From positions 186,001 to 250,000 of the forward strand of contig NOUX01000004.1 in NCBI GenBank assembly GCA_002245855.1: a stretch of 64,000 nucleotides of DNA. Direction: 5' to 3'. Positions 57,357 through 64,000 of this stretch are shown piece by piece. The DNA comes from Sphingobacterium cellulitidis (GTDB lineage: Bacteria > Bacteroidota > Bacteroidia > Sphingobacteriales > Sphingobacteriaceae). The notes under the pieces were generated by a model. It saw only the letters and a list, made by a program, of their open reading frames with translations. It did not search any database and was not told the origin of the DNA. Within the stretch, counting starts at the first letter, position 1; each line of letters opens with the position of its first letter. Both the position numbers and the translations under genes were made by a program.

Positions 57357-57364
57357 CAAAGGTA
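57357..57364 (-). promoter_or_regulatory. -7 element TACCTTTG of the reductase gene
   Basis: Exact TAnnTTTG on the minus strand, 27 bases before the ATG at 57329 (leader about 22 nt). It abuts the HxlR-type dyad. Confidence 0.55.
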
Positions 57365-57401
57365 ATTGGTAAAACATTAATTTTGCATGTTAAAAACCAA
57401 T
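57365..57401. promoter_or_regulatory. Candidate HxlR operator dyad
   Basis: ATTGGT at 57365-57370 and ACCAAT at 57396-57401, with inner AACAT and ATGTT also in inverted orientation, centred about 57383. It covers the -7 element TAATTTTG of hxlR (57378-57385, plus strand) and touches that of the reductase, a position suited to repression of both. Inferred from symmetry and position. Confidence 0.45.
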
Positions 57402-57428
57402 TGTATGGTACTATAAAAAATGTAAGTA

Positions 57429-57782
57429 ATGGCAAAAATAAAAGAGACTTCCACAAACTTTGCGAACAAACAGGCTTTAGCCAATTATTGCTTAGAAGTA
57501 TATGCTTCCAACATAATCGGTGGACAATGGGCTTTAGCCATCTGTTGTTATCTGATAAACGGAAAACACCGATTTGGAGAATTGAAAAAATGTCTGCCCA
57601 ATATCACGGAACGGATACTCACGTTGCAACTCCGAAAATTGGAGGAAAACAAGATTGTAAAACGGACGGTTTATGCCGAAGTTCCTCCCCGTGTAGAATA
57701 CGAGCTTACGCCAATAGGGTACGAATTAAAACCAATTATAAAAGAACTTGAAAAATGGGGCAAGAAACACAAGGCGCTTTGA
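57429..57782 (+). CDS. HxlR-family transcriptional regulator
   Basis: A 117-residue winged-helix regulator with the HxlR pattern GGQWALAICCYLINGKHRFGELKKCLPNITERILTLQLRKLEE and the wing VPPRVEYELTPIGYEL. The single Cys near residue 22 (ANYCLEVYASNI) is at a place where redox-sensing members have theirs. It is divergent from the flavodoxin-fold reductase. Confidence 0.9.
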   Translation: MAKIKETSTNFANKQALANYCLEVYASNIIGGQWALAICCYLINGKHRFGELKKCLPNITERILTLQLRKLEENKIVKRTVYAEVPPRVEYELTPIGYELKPIIKELEKWGKKHKAL

Positions 57783-57860
57783 GTTTTGTGCTCTATGGTC
57801 ATTTTTAACAATATCGGTCTATTTCTCTCATCAGTTTTCCATCAATGGGAGATAAGCATT

Positions 57861-58165
57861 CTATAAATACCTATCTCTCTCATTGATTGCGAGGTCATTG
57901 ATACTTGCATATCGTTTTTTCATAAAACCATTTTCGTCAAATTCCCAATTTTTATTACCATAGGCTCTGAACCATTTGCCCTCTTTGGTTCTGTATTCGT
58001 ATTCAAACCTAACGGCAATTCTGTTGTCGGTATGCGCCCAATATTCTTTTCTAAGTTAGTAATCCAATTCCTTTTCCCATTTCTCGCTTAAAAATTTCAC
58101 GATTTCTTCCCGACCATTATTAAATAGGTTTCGGTTTTGCCACTCGCTGTCAATGGTATAAATTG
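57861..58165 (-). pseudogene. DUF1348 (NTF2-like) remnant
   Basis: One minus-strand frame reads YTIDSEWQNRNLFNNGREEI.., [29 protein letters not shown].., [18 protein letters not shown].. and ends DRYL-stop. This is the conserved core of the DUF1348 family. The N-terminus is missing and a stop codon stands in place of an Arg usually seen after the ELDY motif, so it is a decayed gene. Confidence 0.75.
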
Positions 58166-58214
58166 TTTAAAATCAATTATATAATAATATTGGCAAAATC
58201 GGGTTCGATATTAT

Positions 58215-58295
58215 CTAAATTTCGGTGATTTCACGGGGCACAACATCGATCCCTGAAGGCAATGTTAGCTTCAATGTATATCTTTCAGAATATCA
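58215..58295 (-). pseudogene. Short C-terminal gene fragment
   Basis: A minus-strand frame ends YTLKLTLPSGIDVVPREITEI-stop and is stopped again 26 codons upstream. It reads like the tail of a protein but is too short to name. Confidence 0.3.
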
Positions 58296-58312
58296 GTAAA
58301 TTATGAGGGAAT

Positions 58313-58347
58313 AAAAAAAGGACAAACCTAAATTTTTTGACTTGTCC
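58313..58347 (-). terminator. Terminator of the ancestral tRNA-Lys transcript
   Basis: Stem GGACAA / TTGTCC with a T tract (seven T) next on the minus strand. It lies 8 bases beyond the tRNA-Lys 3'-end copy at 58355-58370, in the orientation of the tRNA. Confidence 0.5.
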
Positions 58348-58354
58348 CAAGAGG

Positions 58355-58370
58355 TGATCCCGCTGGGATT
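58355..58370 (-). other. Duplicated tRNA-Lys 3' end (att-like)
   Basis: TGATCCCGCTGGGATT is identical to the end of the tRNA-Lys gene at 61518-61533. It is followed by a diverged copy of the 138-bp unit up to about 58500. With the intact tRNA it brackets a 3.2-kb island, as direct repeats made by integration at tRNA genes do. Confidence 0.6.
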
Positions 58371-58614
58371 TGTTCAGCCCCGCATTCCCCGAACTCGACC
58401 CTGAACGAGGAAGTTGGCTCAACCCTCAACCCAAAACACTTACTCTGAGCCTTCCTGAATCGAACCCAGGCGGGCTCTTCTTTCGAATCCAGCGGATACA
58501 AAACTTGAACCTTTTATTGGAGGATTTGAGGCGATTGAATCAGTTGAAAGTAGGTTTAATCCCAAAAGATTGACGTGAATTCCTATCGGCTTTTAAGTAT
58601 AAAAGAATCTTCCT

Positions 58615-59076
58615 ATGAATGTTTTCTTTGATGTTCCGTCACATAATATTACGGATCAGTCAGGCTATCTTGAACTTCGATCTAAAATATCAATGCTTTA
58701 TTTGAGTAGATACAATAGACAATTAATAAAATATACCCTCTCGCTTCATATGACAGAACTATATAGTACTGATACGCATATTAATGTACATTACGACTCT
58801 GATTGGTCTTCAGTAGCAAATCAAACAACAAAGTCCTCTGGCTTTATAGTTTTCGATAAAGATACGAAGGCGATTGTTGAGATTGCCAATACTATTGAGC
58901 ACAAAGAAGCAAAGAGGGCAAGGAAAGTTGGAAGTGAGGGTAAAACATATATACAAGAGCAATTGTCAAGCAAGTCAGTTGAAAGTTTTTACAAAACAAT
59001 TGATGGAAAATATTCTTTACAATCATTCGATTTAGGTACAGGTTCAAATATTTACGATAATAACCAGACTATTTAA
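58615..59076 (+). CDS. Hypothetical island protein, probably frameshifted
   Basis: A 153-residue open frame without recognised domain (MNVFFDVPSHNITDQSG, IVEIANTIEHKEAKRARKVG). Protein-like sequence continues in the +1 frame just past its stop (KIEFRNSFYLLKEYAKKG, then WIDLPKPIYLSTPQKDEV) up to about 59338, so the gene is likely longer and broken near 59070. No function can be given. Confidence 0.4.
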   Translation: MNVFFDVPSHNITDQSGYLELRSKISMLYLSRYNRQLIKYTLSLHMTELYSTDTHINVHYDSDWSSVANQTTKSSGFIVFDKDTKAIVEIANTIEHKEAKRARKVGSEGKTYIQEQLSSKSVESFYKTIDGKYSLQSFDLGTGSNIYDNNQTI

Positions 59077-59274
59077 AATAGAGTTTAGAAATTCATTCTA
59101 TCTCCTTAAGGAATATGCTAAGAAAGGGTCGGGACGAAATAATTGGATTGACCTACCTAAACCTATTTACTTAAGTACTCCGCAAAAGGATGAGGTATCA
59201 TCTGGGGTTAAATCGATTTTACTATCACAAAAAGAGATTGAATTGTCAATGAATGAAACAAGTAAGTTTGACGA

Positions 59275-59466
59275 TTACATAGACGGATTAGGTTTTCCAG
59301 AAATCTTTTTAATAACCTTTGACTGCTTTATTTTATGAGCTTTCCTATTACTCAAGAAAATTCTTTGGTAGATTTCTTCCTGCTCATTTGAAAAGCTTTT
59401 ATTAGGCGTTTTAGTCATAGACAATATAGATTCAATCCTATCTTGAGGTATACCATATTTTTTCAA
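59275..59466 (-). CDS. Small hypothetical ORF
   Basis: A basic 63-residue frame (MKKYGIPQDRIESILSMTK, HKIKQSKVIKKISGK) downstream of the recombinase stub on the same strand. It may be part of the same decayed mobile gene set. It overlaps the plus-strand frame of the previous entry, so one of the two is not real. Confidence 0.3.
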   Translation of the reverse strand: MKKYGIPQDRIESILSMTKTPNKSFSNEQEEIYQRIFLSNRKAHKIKQSKVIKKISGKPNPSM

Positions 59467-59542
59467 ATAGTTGATTTTTTTTCATGTTGTATCGTTATTT
59501 GAGATTAATTATTAATGCTCAACTTTTCTATTCCTAATCGGT

Positions 59543-59731
59543 TCAATCACCACACATAAAGTTCATCCCCTTTTTAAATTGTTCTGTCATTCTATCAAGT
59601 TCGGGGCGGTTCTTTGTAAAACCCGAAATTTTCTCCTGATATATTTTGTCACTGCCAGCATTTTCCAGAGCTTTAATTTGTAAATCCAAATTCTGGTCCT
59701 TAATGGAATCTATTGCATAACCTATCTTCAT
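59543..59731 (-). pseudogene. Serine recombinase (resolvase) N-terminal stub
   Basis: 62 residues: MKIGYAIDSIKDQNLDLQ.., KIYQEKISGFTKNRPELDRM. This aligns with the start of resolvase/invertase proteins (canonical IGYARVSTxDQ). The catalytic Ser remains, but the Arg two residues before it is Ile, and the rest of the catalytic and DNA-binding domains (another 120 or more residues) is missing. A non-functional remnant of an element. Confidence 0.7.
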
Positions 59732-60028
59732 ATTTTTTACATTAAACTTAAGTATAATAAACAGATGAAACTTTGATTAATGATACGAGTTATTGAAAAT
59801 CTTTGTTTTCAATTTTACGTGTCAATTTGGATCTTTTTAAGAATCTCATTATTCCACCGTTTTTTAGGATTGTTGGGAGTCAGTGATTGTTGCGTGTTGT
59901 TGTAGTTTTTTAGAAATACGATTAATGTTAACAAATTATTAAAAAAATAAATATTATTAGTTAATATATAAATTATATATATCTTAGCGAAAAAAATTAA
60001 AACGAAAAGAACACGTTTCTTAACTTTT

Positions 60029-60238
60029 ATGATGCTTCCCATTTTTGTAGTATCATGTCAAAAAAAGTCCATAGTGCCTGAAACAGAAAACGAAATCACA
60101 ACATTCGGACAGATCTATGCGCTATTGACGAATGATATTACCGAAATACCTAAACTGAAAAGCAAGATTATTGCGCAGTATCCAAATAAAAATACAAATG
60201 GTGAAATTATAGAATTATTCAAGTTATATGGCTATTAA
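60029..60238 (+). CDS. Small putative lipoprotein, start uncertain
   Basis: About 70 residues with a lipobox (IFVVSCQKKS). In-frame sequence upstream (TKRTRFLTF) would complete a signal peptide but has ATT where an ATG would be expected, so the start may be mutated. Overlaps the next gene by 11 bases, suggesting an original operon. No function assigned. Confidence 0.4.
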   Translation: MMLPIFVVSCQKKSIVPETENEITTFGQIYALLTNDITEIPKLKSKIIAQYPNKNTNGEIIELFKLYGY

Positions 60239-60827
60239 TAATAAAAACAGAAGACTGGTGATATTCTTGTCGGTGGTGATTTTGTCACTCTGCACGGCTT
60301 CACAATGTAAAAAGCTTGAGTATTTTGAGTCGTTTAAAGGTATTGACAGGATTGAGGGATCTAAGGTAATGCTAACGCTTGTGCCCAGGAAGAAAGTATA
60401 TGCTGTAGGTGACACGATCTCGATTAATGGAACAATTCTGGCGGAGAATTTAAAGTTGCCAGATTTTTCATGGTTAGTGAGCGATTTTTATATATCAGAT
60501 TTCCGAGTCTTTTTTGTCGACAATCTTAATGTACATGCTAACGTATTTCACTCCATAAATTCTGAAAACTTACGGTTTCAACGATATTCTCAAGATAATC
60601 GAACTTATACCTTCAGGAAATCATACAGACTGGAAAAAGCAGGCAAGTTCCACATCGATTACGGCATCCATGGGAGCTTCGACAAGGATGAATACGGAAA
60701 CAGGATATACAGTACATTACCTATAAGATTTTCCTCAGGAAAGAAGGATCCCCCGGGATACTGGACTGATGTTTTCATGTATTTTACGAACAACGACAAG
60801 ACCTTTATAGAAATCGAAGTGGAGTAA
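60228..60827 (+). CDS. Hypothetical lipoprotein
   Basis: A 199-residue protein with lipoprotein-type signal (LSLCTASQCKK) and a beta-rich body (VMLTLVPRKKVYAVGDTISINGTI, FHIDYGIHGSF). No known family is recognised; the domain looks like an Ig/jelly-roll-type surface protein. It precedes the truncated S41 peptidase on the same strand and may have been part of the same operon. Confidence 0.55.
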   Translation: MAINNKNRRLVIFLSVVILSLCTASQCKKLEYFESFKGIDRIEGSKVMLTLVPRKKVYAVGDTISINGTILAENLKLPDFSWLVSDFYISDFRVFFVDNLNVHANVFHSINSENLRFQRYSQDNRTYTFRKSYRLEKAGKFHIDYGIHGSFDKDEYGNRIYSTLPIRFSSGKKDPPGYWTDVFMYFTNNDKTFIEIEVE

Positions 60828-60914
60828 CAGGTTTTTACTTCCACATATTATCTGCAGCACCGGTAACAATATTGGTGTTGCAGATGTCGTATATCACACT
60901 TACCCAAATTGATC

Positions 60915-61187
60915 ATGCCCAAATTGAATGGAATATTCAGCCGACTCGCTTTACTACTAATTTTGGCCGGATGTAAGCAAGATTCGCCCAAACCTATTGA
61001 TCCGGTTAAAGAGGAACCAACTATTCTTGATTCTGTGAATATGCTCTTCAAGGATGTATATCTCTGGAATAATCTGATTGATCAATCTTTGGACGCAAAT
61101 GCTTTTGAGAACAGAGCAGATTCGGAAAATTCTCTTCGCAGCTATATAGACGCCATGGCCACAGCCCAATCCGGAACATGCAATTAT
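60915..61187 (+). pseudogene. S41-type peptidase, truncated N-terminal fragment
   Basis: About 90 residues: lipoprotein signal (LLLILAGCKQD) and the start of an S41 C-terminal-processing peptidase (DSVNMLFKDVYLWNNLIDQS, SLRSYIDAMA). The similarity ends where tRNA-like sequence (TTCGAATCCCAGG) begins at about 61188; the PDZ and protease domains are absent. The gene was cut by the repeat/att region. Confidence 0.6.
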
Positions 61188-61203
61188 TCGAATCCCAGGC
61201 GGG

Positions 61204-61240
61204 CACAAAAAAAGCCTCACAGAAATGTGAGGCTTTTTTT
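61204..61240. terminator. Variant hairpin before the repeats
   Basis: A-tract, stem AGCCTCACA / TGTGAGGCT with loop GAAA, T-tract: symmetrical, so able to stop transcription in both directions. It resembles the two terminators inside the 138-bp repeats but with different stem bases. Confidence 0.6.
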
Positions 61241-61242
61241 GT

Positions 61243-61518
61243 GATCCCGCTGGGATTGGCTCAGCCCCTCAACCCCAAACACTCACCCTGAGCCTTCCAG
61301 AATCGAACCCAGGCCGGCCCTTCTTTCGAATCCTGCGGATACAAAAAAAAGCCTCAATCTATGATTGAGGCTTTTTTTGTGATCCCGCTGGGATTGGCTC
61401 AGCCCCTCAACCCCAAACACTCACCCTGAGCCTTCCAGAATCGAACCCAGGCCGGCCCTTCTTTCGAATCCTGCGGATACAAAAAAAAGCCTCAATCTAT
61501 GATTGAGGCTTTTTTTGT
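61243..61518. repeat. Two identical 138-bp tandem repeats with tRNA 3' ends and terminators
   Basis: Copies 61243-61380 and 61381-61518 look identical. Each begins with the tRNA-Lys 3' end (GATCCCGCTGGGATT), has stem GGCTCAG/CTGAGCC, further tRNA-T-arm-like bits (AATCGAACCCAGG, TTCGAATCC) and a terminator (AGCCTCAATC / GATTGAGGCT flanked by A and T tracts). The third period would be the tRNA itself. A diverged copy is at 58355-58500. Confidence 0.85.
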
Positions 61519-61590
61519 GATCCCGCTGGGATTCGAACCCAGGACCCATACATTAAAAGTGTATTGCTCTACCAGCTGAGCTACGGAATC
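61518..61590 (-). tRNA. tRNA-Lys (anticodon UUU)
   Basis: A 73-base cloverleaf: acceptor GATTCCG pairs with CGGGATC, D-arm TAGCTCAGCTGGTAGAGCA, anticodon loop CTTTTAA giving UUU, T-arm GGGTTCGAATCCC, discriminator A; CCA is not encoded. It is the integration target of the repeats and island next to it. An exact promoter is upstream. Confidence 0.95.
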
Positions 61591-61631
61591 GTTGTTCTTT
61601 TATCGAGAACCCTTCGTTGTTTGAAGTGATG

Positions 61632-61663
61632 CAAAGGTAGAAAAATCCTTAATATGTGCCAAA
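61632..61663 (-). promoter_or_regulatory. Promoter of tRNA-Lys: TTTG / TACCTTTG
   Basis: On the minus strand TTTG (61660-61663) and TACCTTTG (61632-61639) are separated by 20 bases. Both boxes match the Bacteroidota consensus and point into the tRNA about 42 bases downstream. Confidence 0.7.
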
Positions 61664-61878
61664 TCTTTTGAACTTAAATTTGTGTTTAATCAAATAAGTC
61701 GCTGTTTTTCAGTTTGAAAAAATGAATAAAAAAATGGACTTCCCATTATCTCCGTATGGTTTTTTGCGTTTTTCGCGAAAATTTAGGAAAGCTTAACCAG
61801 CATGAACCTGTCAAACTTCAAGGATTCCCCTAAAATGAAATAAAAAATCTACTTAGCCGAATTGACATTTCTTCGGAG

Positions 61879-61950
61879 GGATTCCAAGTGCAGCGAGGAA
61901 TCTGTTTTTTACAGCAATGAGCTTGTCATTGTGAGCAACGCGAACAATCT
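61879..61950. repeat. Dispersed GTCATTG-type repeat remnant
   Basis: Contains GTCATTGTGAGCAACGCGAA and a GCAGCGAGGAATCTG segment, both close to a family of short intergenic repeats (GTCATTGCGAG...GAAGCAATCT) known from many bacteria. It is non-coding. Confidence 0.5.
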
Positions 61951-61955
61951 ATTTT

Positions 61956-62109
61956 TAATCAGCTCATCCATTATTAGAACCCTTCGGTTGGAACATTCTA
62001 TTTCAACCATTTCTAGACCTTCGTTATTCACAATCTATTATAATCAACTCATCCATTTTTAGAACCCTTCTGTTGGATTAATCTATTTCACCCATTTCCA
62101 GACCTCCGT
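61956..62109. repeat. Imperfect direct repeat, two 69-base copies
   Basis: 61956-62024 and 62041-62109 are about 80 per cent alike (TAATCAGCTCATCC... AGAACCCTTC... TAGACCTTCGT). The 956-base gap 61591-62546 between tRNA-Lys and prmC holds this pair, the promoter, a GTCATTG repeat and a hairpin, and no gene that I can support. Confidence 0.55.
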
Positions 62110-62239
62110 ACTACACACTCATCTCAATCATCTCCTCCCTTTCAATTTCCCATTGCCCTATACCCTCAATTCTACATTTACTCACCCTTACATCAGCCCA
62201 AACTATACCTTTCGCCTCACTTTCTTCTGAGTTTCTTCG

Positions 62240-62269
62240 GACCTTGTTCGAAATTTTTCGAACAAGGTC
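62240..62269. other. Hairpin GACCTTGTTCGAA followed by GAAGGTCC repeats
   Basis: A 13-bp stem with ATTT loop; further copies of GGTCC occur at 62288-62314. There is no T-tract, so a terminator role is uncertain. Confidence 0.4.
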
Positions 62270-62546
62270 AGGAAAAAGTCCCCAGAAGGTCCGAAGGAGG
62301 TCCGGAGAAGGTCCTAATTTGAACCAAATTTCTGCCGATTATGGATAAAATAAGAGCCGTAAAAATGAATGGAAACAAAAAATCGCACCTTAACCTCTGA
62401 TGTCCTCTGGAAACAATAGATGATAAAGCAGAATTAAAATGAATTTTAGACGGAGAAAAAAAGATTGTTAGCTGGAAATAATTAATGAAGAGGAGGGAGT
62501 TCTTGAGTTATCAATGCAAAAACAGTCGATTATAGCCCTTCTAAGC

Positions 62547-63401
62547 TTAGAATTTAGCTTTTATCATCCTTGGGACTGCATTGATGTCATTGATGATGTC
62601 TACGGTCTTAAAACCTTTTTTGATCAGCAGGTTTTTGGTTTCTTGGGAAAGGTATTGATTGATTTCAAAATAGAGGGTTCCATCTTTTTTGAGATGTTGC
62701 AAGGCGAACGATGAAATATAGTCGTAAAATAGGAGTGGGGCAGAATCCTCGACGAACAAGGCAGTATGCGGTTCAAATTGCAGCACATTGCGGTGCATTT
62801 CATATTTCTCTTCTTGGGTGATATAAGGCGGGTTGCTGACAATGATGTCGTATTGTTCAGCGTCGAATACGAGGTTCCATTCCAAAATATCCAAGCAACG
62901 GAATTCTACAGCACATTGCATGTTTTCCGCATTGTTGCGGGCAATTTGAATAGCTTCAGCAGAAATGTCGACTGCAGTTACCTCAGCTTGATTAAGGTGT
63001 TTAGCCAGACTAATGGCAATACAGCCAGTACCCGTTCCAATATCGATAACTTCTAAGTTAGATGTGTTGCTATGGTCTTGTATGATTAAATCAACCAATT
63101 CTTCCGTTTCAGGCCTTGGAATCAGGGTGTCTTCAGAAACAATAAATTCCATTCCGTAGAAGGGCGCTTTTTGGAGAATATGTTGAATTGGGCGACCAGT
63201 TTTGAGCTGGGATAAAATAGCTTGGAAATCCTGCACTTGTTCAGTAGAAGGATTTTCCTGCAGTTTAAGACTGATTTGAAGTTTGGAATAGCCGAGGATA
63301 TGTTCTGTAGAAATCTGAAAAATGCTGCGGATTTCATCTTGATCATAGATTGAAGCCAAATCTGCTAGAAATTGTTGTCTTAAGCTGCCCAGAGTTTCCA
63401 T
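62547..63401 (-). CDS. prmC: PrmC/HemK, release-factor glutamine methyltransferase
   Basis: About 284 residues. N-terminal helical domain, then the AdoMet site VIDIGTGTGCIAISLA and the catalytic NPPYI motif (VSNPPYIT). It methylates the GGQ Gln of RF1/RF2. ATG 63401 (METLG) is preferred over 63479 since the longer form adds 26 unrelated residues and the -7 element lies inside them. Confidence 0.93.
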   Translation of the reverse strand: METLGSLRQQFLADLASIYDQDEIRSIFQISTEHILGYSKLQISLKLQENPSTEQVQDFQAILSQLKTGRPIQHILQKAPFYGMEFIVSEDTLIPRPETEELVDLIIQDHSNTSNLEVIDIGTGTGCIAISLAKHLNQAEVTAVDISAEAIQIARNNAENMQCAVEFRCLDILEWNLVFDAEQYDIIVSNPPYITQEEKYEMHRNVLQFEPHTALFVEDSAPLLFYDYISSFALQHLKKDGTLYFEINQYLSQETKNLLIKKGFKTVDIINDINAVPRMIKAKF

Positions 63402-63405
63402 GTAG

Positions 63406-63413
63406 CAAAGGTA
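63406..63413 (-). promoter_or_regulatory. -7 element TACCTTTG of prmC
   Basis: Exact consensus on the minus strand ending 5 bases before ATG 63401, so transcription would start at or within a base or two of the start codon. Confidence 0.55.
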
Positions 63414-63511
63414 GCGAAAAAAATGCGTGGAGTAATTTTGAAAACGGCATTGCAGGCGGAGCGATTTTATTGTTGTCATGAAAGGGCAATCCCAATAATC
63501 AAACTAATCCC

Positions 63512-63519
63512 TATCTTTG
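63512..63519 (+). promoter_or_regulatory. -7 element TATCTTTG of ribD
   Basis: Exact consensus ending 5 bases before ATG 63524. As at prmC, it predicts a nearly leaderless mRNA. Confidence 0.55.
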
Positions 63520-63523
63520 AAAC

Positions 63524-64000
63524 ATGCATGAGCGTTATATGAAACGATGTTTGGAATTGGCTGTTTTAGGAGCAGGCAAGACCAGTCCGAATCCGATGGT
63601 CGGTTCGGTCATTGTCTGGAATGATGAGATTATTGGAGAAGGGTATACATCGCCTTATGGAGGGCCTCATGCAGAAGTGAACGCTGTTCAATCCGTTATT
63701 GCCAAATATGGAGAGGAGCATGCGAGGCAGATGTTTTCAGAAAGTACCATCTATGTCAGCTTGGAGCCATGTGCACATTTTGGGAAAACTCCGCCATGCG
63801 CAGATATGATTGTTGCGATGGGTTTCAAGAAGGCCGTAATAGCATGTTTGGATCCATTTGCCAAAGTAAATGGCTTAGGCTTGCAGAAATTGCAGGAGGG
63901 AGGAGTAAGTACTGAAGTAGGGCTGCTGGAAGAAGAAGCGAAATGGGTAAATCGTAGGTTTTTTACCAAGCTAAAGGAGTTTAGGCCCTATGTTATATTA
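63524..64000 (+). CDS. ribD: RibD, riboflavin deaminase/reductase, 3' end missing
   Basis: The N-terminal deaminase domain is complete: MKRCLELAVLGAGKTSPNPMVGSVIV, zinc ligands in HAEVNAV and EPCAHFGKTPPC, then ACLDPFAKVNGLG. It deaminates the pyrimidine in riboflavin synthesis; the reductase domain (about 200 residues) is outside the window. ATG 63524 is chosen; another ATG 12 bases on would also be possible. Confidence 0.93.
   Translation, partial: MHERYMKRCLELAVLGAGKTSPNPMVGSVIVWNDEIIGEGYTSPYGGPHAEVNAVQSVIAKYGEEHARQMFSESTIYVSLEPCAHFGKTPPCADMIVAMGFKKAVIACLDPFAKVNGLGLQKLQEGGVSTEVGLLEEEAKWVNRRFFTKLKEFRPYVIL

Noticed and set aside
57320..57751. A 143-residue plus-strand ORF overlapping hxlR
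   Set aside because: It is a shadow of the HxlR gene in another frame and begins in the promoter region.
58370..58573. A 67-residue plus-strand ORF
   Set aside because: It lies within the diverged copy of the tRNA-end repeat unit, so it is non-coding.
59815..60042. A 75-residue hydrophobic minus-strand ORF
   Set aside because: It is AT-rich low-complexity sequence with no recognisable features and overlaps the upstream region of the small lipoprotein; support is too weak.
61204..61518. CRISPR array
   Set aside because: The repeats are 138 bases, adjacent without spacers and contain tRNA ends and terminators; no cas genes are nearby.

Overview
The window looks like chromosomal DNA of a low-GC member of the Bacteroidota, most likely a Sphingobacterium/Pedobacter-type organism (Sphingobacteriaceae). 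The support is the TonB-dependent receptors and barrel proteins, the DUF1501 plus cytochrome/DUF1549/DUF1553 gene pair, the TlpA/DUF4369 thioredoxin, frequent lipoprotein signals, weak Shine-Dalgarno sequences, and several exact copies of the Bacteroidota -7 promoter element TAnnTTTG. The genus is inference; there is no 16S gene here.

Region by region. 1-4.6 kb: the end of a GH16 glucanase, then a Tat-exported DUF1501 protein and a membrane cytochrome/DUF1549/DUF1553 protein on the minus strand. 4.9-6.5 kb: an esterase and an acetyltransferase. 6.5-17.5 kb: a molybdenum-cofactor island. A plus-strand run (TauE/SafE permease, moaD, moaE, fdhD, a small DUF7009-like gene, an FdhF/YdeP-type oxidoreductase, a SUOX-fold secreted protein, a bestrophin) converges on a minus-strand run transcribed moaA-moeA-moaC-mobA-moeB. 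Together they would make Mo-bisPGD and deliver it to the oxidoreductase. 17.7-27.5 kb: a PD40 lipoprotein, a TPR histidine kinase with its NarL-type regulator, a repeat protein, lipoproteins, short dispersed repeats, a DoxX-like protein coupled to a sigma factor, two acetyltransferases and a DinB-like protein. 27.7-36.1 kb: TlpA thioredoxin, TonB receptor, two alpha/beta hydrolases (one frameshifted), an AraC regulator and an esterase.

36.3-46.2 kb is the most unusual region: seven tightly packed plus-strand genes encoding a vWA-like lipoprotein, a three-helix membrane protein, a tubulin/FtsZ-like protein, a 1127-residue protein with a C-terminal actin/Hsp70-type ATPase, a membrane coiled-coil protein, a MotA/TolQ/ZorA-like channel with a long tail, and a MotB/OmpA/ZorB-like stator partner. 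A TAnnTTTG promoter with a dyad lies in front and a 50-bp perfect palindrome lies behind. I infer an ion-driven envelope motor linked to two cytoskeletal-type NTPases; it resembles the membrane half of Zorya anti-phage systems but has none of the known Zorya effectors.

46.3-57.8 kb: an SNase-like nuclease, ankyrin lipoprotein, DUF1062 protein, an EEP-family hydrolase and several broken genes (TonB receptor, NAD(P)-binding protein, outer-membrane barrel) among intact AraC, DJ-1/PfpI, HxlR and flavodoxin-fold reductase genes. 57.9-61.6 kb is a decayed island at tRNA-Lys(UUU): a DUF1348 pseudogene, tRNA 3'-end duplications, a serine-recombinase stub, a truncated S41 peptidase and two identical 138-bp tandem repeats. 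62.5-64 kb returns to housekeeping genes: prmC, and the divergent ribD that runs off the end.
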